Shown here: positions 1 to 11,131 of the stretch, one piece after another
Layout of the letters: each line of letters begins with the position of its first letter
Position numbering within the stretch: the first letter of the stretch is position 1
DNA from: Ailurus styani
Taxonomy: Eukaryota; Chordata; Mammalia; Carnivora; Ailuridae
Direction of reading: 5' to 3'
Length of the DNA: 64,000 nucleotides
NCBI GenBank assembly: GCA_002007465.1
Contig: LNAC01000688.1
Coordinates: 526,448-590,447, forward strand
The notes under the pieces: model-generated
What the model saw: only the letters and a program-made list of their open reading frames with translations
Databases searched by the model: none
Told to the model about the DNA's origin: nothing
Position numbers and translations under genes: made by a program

Positions 1-240
1 ATGAAACAAGATGGGATGGGGAAGGAGACAAACCATGAGAAACTCCCAATCTCACAAAACAAACTGAGGGTTACTGGGGAGTGGGAGGGTAGGGATAGGG
101 TGGATGGGTTATGGACATTGGGGAGGGTTTGTGTTTTGGTGAATGCTGTGAAAGATGTAAGCCTGATGATTCACAGACCTGTACCCCTTGGGCAAGGAAT
201 AAAACAAAAAACAAAAAACAAAAAAACCCCCAAAGATACG
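1..240 (+). mobile_element. L1 3' UTR, young carnivoran type, cut by the window edge
   Basis: The text matches the same L1 3' UTR seen at 33765-33925 and 58260-58510: AAACTCCCAATCTCA, a GTGGGAGG-rich middle, GGACATTGGGGAGGG, then GATGATTCACAGACCTGTAC and an A-rich tail at about 195-230. The frame open from position 1 is only this UTR read through and is not a gene. Confidence 0.85.
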
Positions 241-250
241 GTAGATTGAT

Positions 251-448
251 GGGCTGCCTGGTGGCATAGTCGAAGTGTCCAACACTTGGCTTCAGCTCAA
301 GTCATGATCTCCATGTCATGAGATCGATTCCCAGGTCGGACTATGTGCTCAGTGAGGAGTCTACTTAAGACTCTCTCTCCTCTCCTTCTGTTCCTCCCCC
401 CCCCAGCTCACTCTTTTTCTCTAATATTAATAAATAAATCTTAAAAAA
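251..448 (+). mobile_element. CAN-SINE, diverged copy
   Basis: tRNA-derived head (CTGCCTGGTGGCATAGTCG), the GTCATGATCTC box, CT-rich body and an AATAAATAAATCTTAAAAAA tail. It is clearly more diverged than the young SINEs further on. Confidence 0.85.
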
Positions 449-591
449 ATACAATGGTTTGAAATCAATGCTTGGAAAAAGTAATATCATGCAAATAGCA
501 ATCATAAGTATAGTGATATGACTACACTAATATAAGACAAAATAGATGTTAGAACAAAAATGGCACTAGGAATAGAGACAGGCATTTTAAG

Positions 592-798
592 GTTTCTTTT
601 TTGTTTTGTTTTGTTTTTGTCAGAGTGTGAGAGAGAGAGAGAGAGAGAGAGAGCACAAGCAGGGGAGAAGAAGGGGCAGAGGGAGAAGCAGGCTCCCCAC
701 TCAGTAAGGAGCCTGATGTAGAACTCAGTCCCAGGACCCTCGGATCATGACCTGAGCCCAAGGCAGATGCTTAACCAACTGAGCCACCCAGGAGTCCC
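592..798 (-). mobile_element. CAN-SINE, antisense
   Basis: The complement of the SINE: T-rich tail first, a (GA)n tract at about 628-653, GCAGGCTCCCCACTCAG, GATCATGACCTGAG, then CTGAGCCACCCAGGAGTCCC at the head. Flanks GGCATTTTA and GGTACATTTTA look like a decayed target duplication. Confidence 0.9.
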
Positions 799-849
799 AA
801 GAGGTACATTTTATAACAATAATGTAATCACTCTATCAGGAAGACCCAA

Positions 850-3725
850 TGATTATACAAATATATGCCTTTTTAAAATAGAGCATCAAAGTGTGTCAAA
901 CAAAAAGTGATGAAGAAAAATACAAAAAATTAAATTATAATAGTTACAGCCTATAATAAATATCCCACTTTCAATAATAGATAAATTATAATAGTTACAA
1001 TCTATAATATCCCACTTTTAATAATAGATAGAACAACTAAACAGAAAATCAACAAGAAAACAGAAGACTTAAATAGCACTTTACACCAGCCAGAACTAAC
1101 AGATATCTATAGAGCACTCCACACAACAACATTATGATATACATCCTTTTCAGGTATGCATGAGTATTTTCCATTCATGTGAAACATGAAAGATGTGAAA
1201 CAAACCTCAATAAATTAAAAAAAGATAGAAAAAATACAAAGTATATGTTCTGACTAAAATGGAATGATTTTAGAAGTCAAGAGCAGGAAAAGTAGGGATG
1301 CAAAAATATGTAGAAATTAAACAACACACTTATGAAAAACAAAAGGGACAAAATATGAATTGAAAGGAAAATCAGAAATTGCTATTAGATGAAAGAAAAT
1401 TGAAGTATATCAAAATGTTTATTATGCAGCTAAAGCTGTTCTTAGGTACAAATTTATCAATGTAAATGCTGATTGTAAGAAGAAGACTCAGATCTATAAC
1501 CTAACATTCTAAATTAAAGCATGAGAAAAACAAGAGCAAACTAAACATAAGGAGATCAAAGAAGGACAATATCAGATTAGAGTGGGAAATAATTGAGTAG
1601 AAAACAGAGAAAGGATAGATAGTATCAATGAATCCAAAACTGTTTTGTTGAAAGATAACTATTTAACAAACCTTTAGCTAGAGTGACCAAGATAGAATGA
1701 ACAAAGATTCAAGTTACTAGAATGAGAAATAAATGTTATTAATTATCTTACAGAAACATGAAAATGGTTATAAGACATTACTATAAAAATAATACAACTA
1801 AATCTAATTCTAAATTAGACAACTTAGATAAAGTGGACAAATTCCTAAAAAGACACAAAGTACAGGGCACCTGGGTGGCTCAGTGGGTTAAAGCCTTTGC
1901 CCTCGGCTCAGGTCATGATCTCAGGGTCCTGGGATCGAGCCCCACATCAGGCTCCTCAGCAGGGAGCCTGCTTCCTCCTCTCTCTCTGCCTGCCTCTCCG
2001 CCTACTTGTGATATCTCTGTCAAATAAATAAATAAATCTTTAAAAAAAAGACACAAAGTACAAAAACTGATTTCAGAAGAAATAGACATTTTGAACAGAT
2101 CTGTTTAAAGAAAGATACTGAATCAATAATTTAAAAAACCTCCTACCCAGAGAAGCCAAGTTCCAAAGGGTTTCACTGCTAAATTCTGCCACACTTCAAG
2201 AAGAATTAATATCAAATTTTTATAAGTTTTCCAGACAGTAGAAGAGGAAGGAACTCTTCTTAACTGATTTTATGGGGCCTATGTTATCCTGACATTTAAA
2301 CAAATCAAGTAAATCACAAGAAAAATACAGACTAATATCTCATATTAATATAGATACAAATTATTGAAAAAAACAAATCCAGCAATATTAAATATGTATA
2401 TATACCAAAAAACATTACCAAGTGGTATTTTGTACAAGAATGTGAGGTTGACCTTCAAGTCAATTAATGTTATGTATCATATAAACAACAGCAAAATCAC
2501 ATGATTATCTCAATAGATGAAGAAAAGGCATTTGGCAAAATTCAGCATGCTTGTGAATAAAGCACCCAACACACTAGGAATAAAAGGAAACTTCTTCAAC
2601 CTTTTTCAAAACCATCTATGAAATGCCTACAACTAGTTTCAGACCTAATAGTGAAAGTCTGAATGCTTTCACCCTCAAGATCAGCGAGAAAAAGAATTTC
2701 AATATTCACTGATTCTATTCAGTATTACACTGGAGATACTAACTTAGTGAAACAAATCAATGAAACTTCAAAAAATCCAGATAGCAAAGAAAAAGTATAA
2801 CTATCTTTTTGCAAATGAAATGATTTTTAATATAGGAAATCATAAGAAATGCACTATAATAGTATTAAAGCTAATGAATAAGCTCAGTAAGTTTGTAAGA
2901 TACAATATCAATACATAAATATCTATTGTATTTCTATACTCAAGCAATAAATAAGTCAAAATTAAAATTAAGAAATTTAATTATATTAACTATGGCATCA
3001 AAAATTTTTGAAAATAATTTAACAGAAATATGAAACATACTTTGAAACTACAAGACATTGTTTAAAGATCTGTAGAATTAGAAAAATATTCCATAATCAC
3101 GGATCAGAAAACAACATTGACAGGTTGGCAATACTAACCAAACTTACCTACAGATTCAGTGCAATCCCTGTCAGACTCCCAGATGACATTTTTGTAGAAA
3201 TAGAGCTGATTTTTATTTTTTTTAAAAATAGAGTTGATTCTAAAAATCATATAGAATTGCATTTAATTGGATAGATGTTGATAGATAGAAAAATAATATA
3301 CATGTTGTTGAATGTGCAGAGTAATACACTATAAAGGAGAGAAATGAGAAATATGGGAGAAATAATAAATAATGTAAATAAGATACAAAAAGGAATAAGA
3401 AACTGAAAATTAGATATTATTTCTTAGTGATATATAAAGAAATTCTCACATAAGTGAACAAGGGGATATGTACAGGAGACATCAGCAATTGTAAAATATT
3501 TGAGGCAAACTGAATGTCCATCAAAATAAGAATGGATAAATTATGATATGTTTATATTACGTAATACTACATAAGAGGTAAAGCAACAAAGTAATAAATG
3601 TCCAGATACCATTAGGGATAAATGTAAGAACAGGCTAAATAAACAGAACTATAGAATAATATCAGTTCAATAGAAAACGACATAATGTTTAAATAATGTA
3701 AAATAATATTTATAGATCCACAGAT
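850..3725 (+). mobile_element. Old L1 (L1M type), decayed ORF2
   Basis: Frame-broken but recognisable ORF2 order. The endonuclease end is near 1040-1170 (CAGAACTAACAGATATCTAT), the linker near 1430-1560, and the segment before the RT near 2100-2560. C-terminal text lies near 3160-3240 and a 3' part near 3530-3720. The SINE at 1865-2047 interrupts it. Many indels and A-rich drift indicate considerable age. No frame is functional. Confidence 0.75.
1865..2047 (+). mobile_element. CAN-SINE with perfect target-site duplication
   Basis: Complete SINE inserted into the old L1. The 15-bp duplication AAGACACAAAGTACA lies at 1850-1864 and 2048-2062. The head GGCACCTGGGTGGCTCAGTG, the CT body and the AATAAATAAATAAATCTTT tail are intact. 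Confidence 0.95.
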
Positions 3726-3769
3726 ATATAGAGATTATATCAGCCTATAGATAGTAATCAAACACATTG

Positions 3770-4950
3770 ACTTCCATCTAAGTTCTACATTCTGGGAATT
3801 AGACAATTCTTTTCTTCCACACTTTAAATATATGGTTCCAGTGTCTTCTTTATGGTTTCTCATGAGAAATTCAGTTATTCAAATTGTTATATTCTAATAC
3901 TTAAGGTAATGTATCTGGTTTTTGTTTGCTTACTTGTGTGTTTTTTGTTTTTTGTTTTTTTCTTATTGATGTCAAGCATTTGGTTTGGTTTGGTTTGGTT
4001 TTGGTTTTGCTTGGTTTAGTGATGTTGCACACAGATCCCAGAAGCTGTGGTCATTTTTTTTTCAATATATTTTTCTGTATTCCTTGATTCTACAATTTCT
4101 ATAGGCCATTTCCAAATTCACATACCCATTCCTTTGCCATCTCCTTTCTATCTTGTACAATGTTTATATAGTAGTTTGGTTGTAAAAATTCTTGCTGTTG
4201 TCTATGTGGGGTGTGTTCCACACATGTGCAACTTAAGAGTGACTCCAGGATTGGTGTCTTATCAAACACAGTGGTAGGATCTGCTTTTCCATCTCTCTTT
4301 TCAAGAAGCCACTGGAAGCTCTTTTCCAGTTTGTATCTCTACAAAGGTGGTTTTTTTTTGTTTTGTTTTGTTTTTTTTTTTAAGAATTTCAGTCTCCTGT
4401 GCCATGACACAATTCTACAAGACTGAGCCTGCCCTGGGCAAGGTGACAAGAGAAAAATGCCACTCATATTCTTTTCCTGGCCTCTCCATCCAAGGGGAGA
4501 AGTATTCTCAGGGTGGTTTCAGTGCTTCTGCTTCCATCCTCCTGCTGTGGGAGTGTGTTTCTAGGAATAAAGCTGTCTTTGAGTGGACTGGTAAGAAAAA
4601 ATTGAAAGAGAATTGTCCCCCACAGTCTGGGCAATATTTTCTTTCTGGTCTTCTGGCTAGAAAGACGGATTCTCTTGGAGATCTTGCTGATTATCCTCAC
4701 CCTTTATTTCTTTGATTTTTACTTCCCTCTGATCAGAGTTGGGAGATAAAAAGAAAGGGAATAGGAAATTCACCAGTACCCTTTTAGTCATTCTTCAGGT
4801 TTCGACTTCTTTTCCTAATGTGTCTGCTGTTACTCACTTTAAGAGTCCTCAGATAGTTGCTTTTTGTATTTATCCAGTTATTGTCTCAATCTGAGAAATA
4901 TGATTCAATGGGCTTGGTTCATCTTGGTTGCAACCAAAGTAATAATTTGT
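3770..4950 (-). mobile_element. Probable antisense L1M 5' region relic
   Basis: The text around 3820-3890 (CTTCTTTATGGTTTCTCATG, then GAGAAATTCAGTTATTC) resembles the antisense leader of mammal-wide L1s, also seen at 11149-12830 and 37900-39955. The remainder is T-rich and fits less clearly. The 122-codon frame at 4347-4715 lies in this stretch and has no family I recognise, so it is not called as a gene. Confidence 0.4.
3978..4016. repeat. (GGTTT)n microsatellite
   Basis: About six copies of TTGGT/GGTTTT-type pentamers, slightly imperfect at the right end. Confidence 0.8.
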
Positions 4951-4954
4951 TTTT

Positions 4955-5250
4955 TAATTAACTTTGTATTTTGAAATAAGTTTGGATGCATAGAAAAGTT
5001 GCAAAAGCAATACAGGGATTGCCTATATACCCCCTACTCAGCTTCTTCTAATAATATTTTCTACTTCTATAATACATTTGTCTAGACTTAGAAACCAATA
5101 TTACTGTTGGTAGTACATTGATAACAAGTAAAACTCTAGACTTTACTTGGATTTTATTATTTGTTTATTAACCTCCTTTTCTGATCCATGATTTAATCCA
5201 GGATATGCATTTAGCATGATGTGTTTTGAACACACAAATTCAAAAAGGAA
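4955..5250 (-). mobile_element. Antisense old L1-type relic
   Basis: Shares its motif order with 16795-17730: GAAAAGTTGCAAAAGCAATA, ATACCCCCTACTCAGC, ACATTTGTC, AAACCAATATTACTG, then ATCCATGATTTAATCCAGGA. Both look like the same old L1 segment in antisense. Confidence 0.45.
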
Positions 5251-6390
5251 ATATGGCTTAATATTCTAAGTAGTGCTGGAATATGCAAAGTCACTATTGG
5301 CAGAGGCTGGGGCATGCACTGCTTCCTGGAGATCCAAGATGGGCTCTGTACCCGTGGAATTTTTTTATTGTTTAAGCAAGACCAAGACAGCTCTCAGTGA
5401 TCCTATCATAGTTAGAGAATCCTAAGTGTGTCTTGATGTAAAAGTTCACATGGTCACTGTTACCCCCATGGCCACTGACCCCATGGGGTAAACTCAACCT
5501 GATATTTACTACAGCACAGCCACCATCTAGGTCAGGGAGTTAGCTGAGAAAGACATTTCTGGTAATCAGAGAGCACTGATAGAAAGCCAGTTCATATAAA
5601 AAGATTCAGTGTGATTCCCATGAAGCCAAAGGAAAATGTTAAGAAGACACGATCTATGGAGGAGTGGTCAAAGTTAGGAATTGGGCAAGGTGTCTGAGTT
5701 CAGAGGACTAAGCCATAAAATACAAGGATGGTTGGACAGGTTAAACAGAAAAGGATCAATATCCACTTGTCCAGGCCAGGTCAAAGGACATGGGCAAGAT
5801 AGTAAAATCTTCCTATATAATAATAAATACTGGTTTTCAGTATTCAAAATAAATAAAATGGTAGATAATGAATGAAATTGGAAAATAATATTGAAATTTA
5901 GATGGGAATGAGGTGATGCATGAAAAAGCAACCCAGGTTCTGACTACTGGCAGGGAACAGTAAGGACGGATTGTTTAGAACTCTAAATGCACATAGTGAG
6001 CCATGAGGTCTAGCTCCCTTAAAGACACCACCTAACTGATCTGAGGTGGACATTACTAAAATATCTCACTATCCATTTTGTTCCTTTCATATCATTACCA
6101 GATCCATGTTTCTAACCCAGTTTCTTTTCTCTCTTAGACTTTATTTTCAAAACTTCACTTAGTTCTTTCTCTTCTGGTATTATATATTCATGAACAGATA
6201 AACTGATGACACACTTTTTCAGAAAAACCTCCAAGCTCTCCTCCCACACCCTCATCACTTTTGTTGGGATATCTGACCAGGTCTTCCATTCTGAAATTAT
6301 TTTAACTGACTCCTGACACTGACATGATGCTAGTCATATTTTAGTTTATAGTCTGACAGTCCACAGTGAAGAAAAATTAGAGGTATAAGG
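5251..6390. other. Unique sequence, no gene seen
   Basis: No recognised repeat and no convincing exon on either strand. Short frames at 5674-5931 on both strands overlap one another and lack splice context. Confidence 0.5.
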
Positions 6391-6394
6391 TGGT

Positions 6395-6640
6395 TAAATA
6401 TCTACTATTTACTGAAGGTTTACCATGTCCCAGATATGGTTCAGTTATCTCACTGATAGTCGAAGAACCCAAAAACGTATCATTGTTCAAAGTTAGATGA
6501 GGAAGCTGATGCCTAAAGAGGTCACGTGCCTTGCTCAGTTCAGGGCTGTAAAGTGGAGTGATGCTGCATGTGCCTTTTGCACTGCTTCCTACTGAACCTT
6601 CCAAATCACTCAGGAGGCCTTTGCAATGGCTCTGGTGTGG
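6395..6640 (-). mobile_element. MIR element, antisense
   Basis: Antisense MIR text in order: TTTACTGAAGGTTTACCATG, TCAAAGTTAGATGAGGAAGC, GAGGTCACGTGCCTTGCTCA, then CAGGGCTGTAAAGTGGAG. The 90-codon minus frame here is this MIR. Confidence 0.75.
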
Positions 6641-7071
6641 AAATGCCAACTGTGTCTGCTCTGAGTTTTTCTTTTTGAACAGAACAAAAATGATATCGTT
6701 CCCTAAATAGAAAATCTCTGTAAATTAATTCATTTCTGATGTGATTATTTCAGAACTAACCATCAATTTTTCACACCCACATGCCATTTAGTAAACCTGC
6801 CTGGGAGACAGTAGAGCAGATATAACATTTCAGTGATAAGGTAGGCTGGTTCATAAGCACGTTGGGGTGAGTACCATTTGCCTCAGGTGCTGCAAAAAGG
6901 CACAGTAGCTATAGAGTCAGGAATTTTAACTACTTGAAATGTGTCATAATTTCTGCAAAGTGCTCCGCCTGTCATATTTTACTGAGACTTCAAAATAGAA
7001 TTTATAAATTAAATATAAGGCATACAACATGCAGTCCCACGTCCTGGATGCAGACATGACTTTAATGGCAG

Positions 7072-7130
7072 TCAATCAGAAACTTCCATTAAGCAACACT
7101 TGAGTTCCAAAGACAGTATCCCCAGGAGTT
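7072..7130 (-). CDS. Possible terminal coding exon C of the same gene
   Basis: A T-rich stretch ending AATTTTCAG (acceptor CAG at 7133-7131) precedes AA CTC CTG on the minus strand. These two bases complete the codon started by the last G of exon B, giving Glu. The frame then runs 18 more codons (LLGILSLELKCCLMEVSD) to a TGA at 7074-7072. Phase compatibility and a usable acceptor are visible. However, the piece is short, I see no clear poly(A) signal just downstream, and a chance match has roughly a one-in-three phase probability. The real next exon could lie elsewhere, including outside the window. Confidence 0.27.
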
Positions 7131-7671
7131 CTGAAAATTCCTTTAAAAAAAATACATATGTAACATTCTAGATGGAAAGGAAACCACTGGATCTGAAATG
7201 TACTTGCTCTTGTGCCACCCAACTATTAACTTGCATAATGCCTGCTTAGAAAGCCAAGTAACTCTCAGACCATGCCCAGTTTGTCAAAATTACCCTTCAA
7301 TTTAATTGAAAATTTGGTTGATGGGAAAGCATGTGGTTTGGGTCAAAGTTATGAGGTCAGTTGTGTTTTTTTTTTTTTTTCAAATGGCCTTCACAAGCAC
7401 TGGCCATCCCCACATCACCAGATTTGTGCACCTTTGCTTATTGATCTCCCTCCTCCAGCTTCCCAGCATGACCACTCTTCATCGTGAAATACAAGTCCTG
7501 CACAACATACAGGCCAGGCCTAACCGTCAGCACTTCAGGAATACCCAGTTCCCATTCTCACTTCCATATTTCCACCTGGGTTTTCTTTTTTTTCCTCCTT
7601 TTTGAAATATTTATTCAGCTCTTAAAATACATAGCAAATGAAGGAATAAATGAATAATATTAATGCCTTAC

Positions 7672-7796
7672 CTTTTTTGTATCTCTTTTCTGCATAGTCA
7701 ATCCATGCTTTTCTACCTGGAATGCACTCTTTTAAATAGTCCCTTCTTGAAACATATGGTTGCTGATCTCCATTACAAATAAAGTTCTGTCCAAGG
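7672..7796 (-). CDS. Coding exon B of the same unidentified gene
   Basis: On the minus strand a long T/C-rich tract and TTCCAG acceptor (CAG at 7799-7797) precede 125 nt, then an AAAAAAG|GTAAGG donor (GT at 7671-7670). The exon is one base, 41 open codons and one base. The peptide begins LGQNFICNGDQQPYVS, continues RRDYLKECIPGRKAWIDYAE and ends KRYKK. Two cysteines 17 residues apart and many charged residues suggest a soluble loop following the hydrophobic segment of exon A. The intron to exon A is 1,071 bp (7797-8867), and the phases agree (AG|C = Ser). A longer minus-strand frame (7900-7622) covers this exon, but its ends read into intron sequence. No repeat family matches it. Product and symbol are unknown to me. 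Confidence 0.74.
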
Positions 7797-8867
7797 CTGG
7801 AAGAAAAAAAAATAGAAAAGACAAAGAAAAAGAAAAAAGAAAAGGACAATACCTCTTCTCTCAAGGAGATAGAATCTAATGGCCTATTATCCCTCTCCAA
7901 ATATCTTCAATGTCATAGAGCTTTAGAGAAGGAATTTGGAAGGCACAAGAAAGGCTTAAGATTAATTTGTCTACTTTAGTACTTAACTGCACACTTTCCA
8001 CATGATATGCATTGCCCTAGAAAGCAGAAATTACATAGTGGTTCTGGTGCATCCACACAACCATATATACAGAAGTAAAGAGTAACTAAATACATATATG
8101 ATGTAAATATATATATGAAAAGGAAATTCACTGATTAAATTAGAAACAGAGTTGTGTAGTTGAAAATCCAGGTTTTGAGGACAAAGAAAAGAAGGAACTT
8201 GTTACAGGAATTTTGAAGAATGCCTTATGCTTCATCGGCTAAAAAGTGTCCCAAAAGTTGTCTGTCAGTGAGAAGAAGAGTCCTAAAATAAATATGTGAA
8301 TACCTGAAACTGTCTAATGTCATTTAAGAGCAATCTTTAGGGATAATTGTGGTCTAGATTAAAGTAGGCCATTCTTTGTAGTTCCATATTTTTGTCACTT
8401 GGAGATCTCACTGATGTCTCAGTTTTAATGCCCCCAGCAATGAATGTATCATCTTCTTACCAAAATACATTTTACACATTTAAACATCTCCTGATCATTA
8501 TTTCCTAGATGGTATTTCATGGCTCAGGAATTCAAAACATTAGTTATATTTGACTTGACCTTTGTCTTTGGGTTTCACATCAAATCAGTTTCTGAGACCT
8601 ACTATTCTGACTCCAAATGATTATCTTATCAGATCTTCATTCTATTTTTATTAGCATCACCTGAGTTTAGCCTGATAACTCAAATATTTATAATGGAGGG
8701 ATATGGAGGGATAAATTAGTGTGTATATTTGCTGGGGCCAGACATCTGCCCTCTATGAGTATAAGTACTGGAGGAAGGGATTTTTGCTGTTCTACATTTT
8801 ATTTCCTAAAGATCTTGTAGATACAATCACTAATATATATATATATTTTTTTTTCTTCTTTGGTTAC
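7797..8867 (-). other. Intron between exons A and B
   Basis: GT...AG intron on the minus strand, AT-rich, with a poly-A run (poly-T on the sense strand) beside the exon B acceptor at 7801-7845 and a short TA tract near 8835. No SINE or recognisable LINE was seen in it, unlike most of the window. Confidence 0.65.
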
Positions 8868-9003
8868 CTGAGAAAAGCCATCATAAGTACGGCATAAAAG
8901 TACACTGCTTTAAAGAGGATGTACCAGTACTCTTTAAATGTCCTTGAACCAACAGGTGTGAGAAAAAACATGGGAATGTATCCACATTTTAAATGGTAGT
9001 ACT
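8868..9003 (-). CDS. Coding exon A of an unidentified membrane protein gene (internal exon)
   Basis: On the minus strand a pyrimidine-rich tract and CAG acceptor (9006-9004) precede 136 nt that are open in one frame, followed by a CAG|GTAACC donor (GT at 8867-8866). The exon holds two bases finishing a codon, 44 full codons, and two bases of the next. The peptide starts YYHLKCGYIPMFF, includes TPVGSRTFKEYW, and ends in an 18-residue hydrophobic stretch (YILFKAVYFYAVLMMAFL) that looks like a membrane segment. The trailing AG plus the first C of exon B make a serine codon, so the two exons join in frame. The exon has no ATG-to-stop frame of its own, and it lies outside recognisable repeats. I do not recognise the family. 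A multi-pass or single-pass membrane protein is inferred only from the hydrophobic run. An old pseudogene is possible, but intact splice sites and frame argue against it. Confidence 0.72.
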
Positions 9004-10440
9004 CTGAATGGGAGAGAAACAAATTATATCCCATGAAAGTACGGTGTTAAGTAGTCATTTGTTTGGTGAAATTGCTATTACGATTGAATCAAAAATCAGC
9101 AATCTGCCTGGATTCTTTTAATAAACTAAAGTTATTTAACAAAACTATAAATTACATTTCTGTGGAAATAAAATAGGATCAATCATGCTGAAATGATCCA
9201 GCTCTTTTGAGTTTTGTCATTTCAAAATATTTTGTCTTCACTTCTCTCCACATACATTTGTATTTGTTTAAATAGAGTGCATCGTGGCACTGATTGAAAG
9301 AACAAATTCCAATTCTTTCAACCCTGTGATTATGCAGCTTATGTATTGAGTTCTATTTGGTTGTCAAACTAAGCAGGACTTTTTGTGTTGAACTGTCTCT
9401 GTACTGGCAGATTTAGGAAGGATAGCATAGATTTTGTGAGCTCAGACAAAATACCATGTATTTCATGTCTAGAGCTCATTAAGATCCTACTGAGTAGCAT
9501 ACCTTAACCTCCAATGCATATGTGTTACAATCTCTCACAGGTGCTCTCGTAAGGTATTTCCATTTTTTTCCCTCTAATATGTACAGAGAGTTGGCTTTAA
9601 CATTTGTATAATTCCTCAAAAAGGGCTAATGTGATTTGGAGATGATTAATCCATTCTGCCTGTCGAGGAAGACAGAGTACCACCGAGAGGGACTTTTGCA
9701 AGGGTAATTCTTGGGCTTATCAAATTTAGAGCAGTTTATTCATAAAAAAGTAACATATTCTACAGAGGTGCCAATAAACATCAGAGTGTCCAAGGCTTCC
9801 CTCATTTAGTCATATATAGATAATGTGTCCCCAAACCTGCTCTTTTAACTAATGTAAAAAAAATGGTGCTGTTTGAAAAATCTCAAAATTGAATTGTAGT
9901 CTTTACAACACTTTGTTATACTTTTTTTAAAAAAAACAAAGCCACCTTAAACACATTCTACACTTTTTGGTGGGATTTTGGCATCTACTTAAGGAACCTT
10001 AAAGTGAGGAACAGATGTACATAATACAATTAAATTATTGAAGGGTACTAAGTCATCCTGATCCAGTTTTAATAGCACTTGTTATAAAGTCTTTCTATTT
10101 TAAATCTTTTTTAAGGACCACCTACCTTTCAATAATTTCAAAAAATTATTTATCCAGATAATCTTATCAAGAAAATTAGAGAAAATGAATCTTTAGTCTA
10201 TAAGTACAAAAGCAATGAGTTAGTTTACTTGCACGAGCAGAGGAAATAAGTTGTTACCTCCCCTCTCCCAACTAAATTTTCCTCCACTTCATGTTATTCA
10301 TGTTACATATTACATTTGAATTTTAGAAAACAGTAAAAAAGGAGATACCAACAAATGTTTAAATTATACCAGTTTTTATGCTTATATATATACATATATA
10401 CCTTTACTGGAGAACTTTATGTTTTTTTAATTGAATTATA
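9004..10440. other. Unique AT-rich sequence, possible upstream intron
   Basis: On the minus strand this would be the intron upstream of exon A. I examined the GT-like donors near 9504 and 10255. One has a stop in the required phase and the other has no convincing upstream exon. No recognised repeats until about 10,440. Confidence 0.45.
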
Positions 10441-10449
10441 TATGAAAAA

Positions 10450-10836
10450 AATTAAAAACTTAATTGAAGTATATTGACATACACTTTTTTAAATTAATTT
10501 TATATATACAACATAGTGATTTGACAATTCTATACATTAAGCAATGCTTACCACAATAAGTATAGTTAGCATCTCTCCTCATAAAAAGCAATTAATTACA
10601 ATATTATTTTCTAAATTCCCTATGTTGTACATTTCATTTCTGTGTCTTATTTCTGGAAGTTTGTACCTCTTAATCTTCTTCACATATTTCATCCATCCTC
10701 TCCAATTCCGTCCTTTTAGCAAATACCAGTTTGTTCTCTGTATTTATGAGTCTGTTTCTATTTTGTTTGTTCATATGCTTAGTTTTATAGATACCACATA
10801 TGAATGAAATCACATAGTATTTTTCTTACTATCTCT
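10450..10836 (-). mobile_element. L1M 3' UTR, antisense
   Basis: Antisense of the 3' UTR seen in sense at 63560-63720: ATATACAACATAGTGATTTG, AATTCTATACATTAAGCAAT, ACAATATTATTTTCTAAATT, then GGAAGTTTGTACCTCTTAAT. It is interrupted on its right by the younger L1 at 10855-11131. Confidence 0.75.
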
Positions 10837-10854
10837 AGACTCCTGTCATTTTTA

Positions 10855-11131
10855 AAAAGTGTATTTATTTATTTATTTTTTATTAGCATATAATGTATTA
10901 TTTGTTTCAGGGGTACAGATCTGTGATTCATTAGTCTTACACAATTCACAGCGCTCACCATAGCACATACCGTCCCCACTGCCCATCACCCGGCCAGCCC
11001 ATCCCTCCTCCCCCCCGCCCCCCGCCGTCCCCTCCAACAACCCTCAGTTTGTTTCCTGAGATTAAGAGTCTCTATGGTTTGTTTCCCTCTCTGGTTTCAT
11101 CTTGTTTCACTTTTCCCTCCCTTTCCCTATG
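10855..11131 (-). mobile_element. Young carnivoran L1 3' UTR, 5'-truncated, antisense
   Basis: Carries the complement of the carnivoran L1 3' UTR: CACAATTCACAGCGCTCACC, CCCTCAGTTTGTTTCCTGAG, ATTAAGAGTCTCTATGGTTT. The near-identical flanks GACTCCTGTCATTTT (about 10838-10852) and GACTCTTGTCATTTT (about 11133-11147) are the target duplication. Only about 275 bp of the element was inserted. Confidence 0.88.

Noticed and set aside
4347..4715. 122-codon frame with a Phe-rich start
   Set aside because: Lies in T-rich probable antisense L1, with no start context, splice site or domain.
5674..5931. Overlapping frames on both strands
   Set aside because: Mutual shadows in unique AT-rich DNA. Neither has supporting features.
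9480..9570. Donor-like AAG|GTATGC on the minus strand near 9504 as an upstream exon
   Set aside because: In the phase needed to join exon A, a TAA stop falls immediately before the donor.
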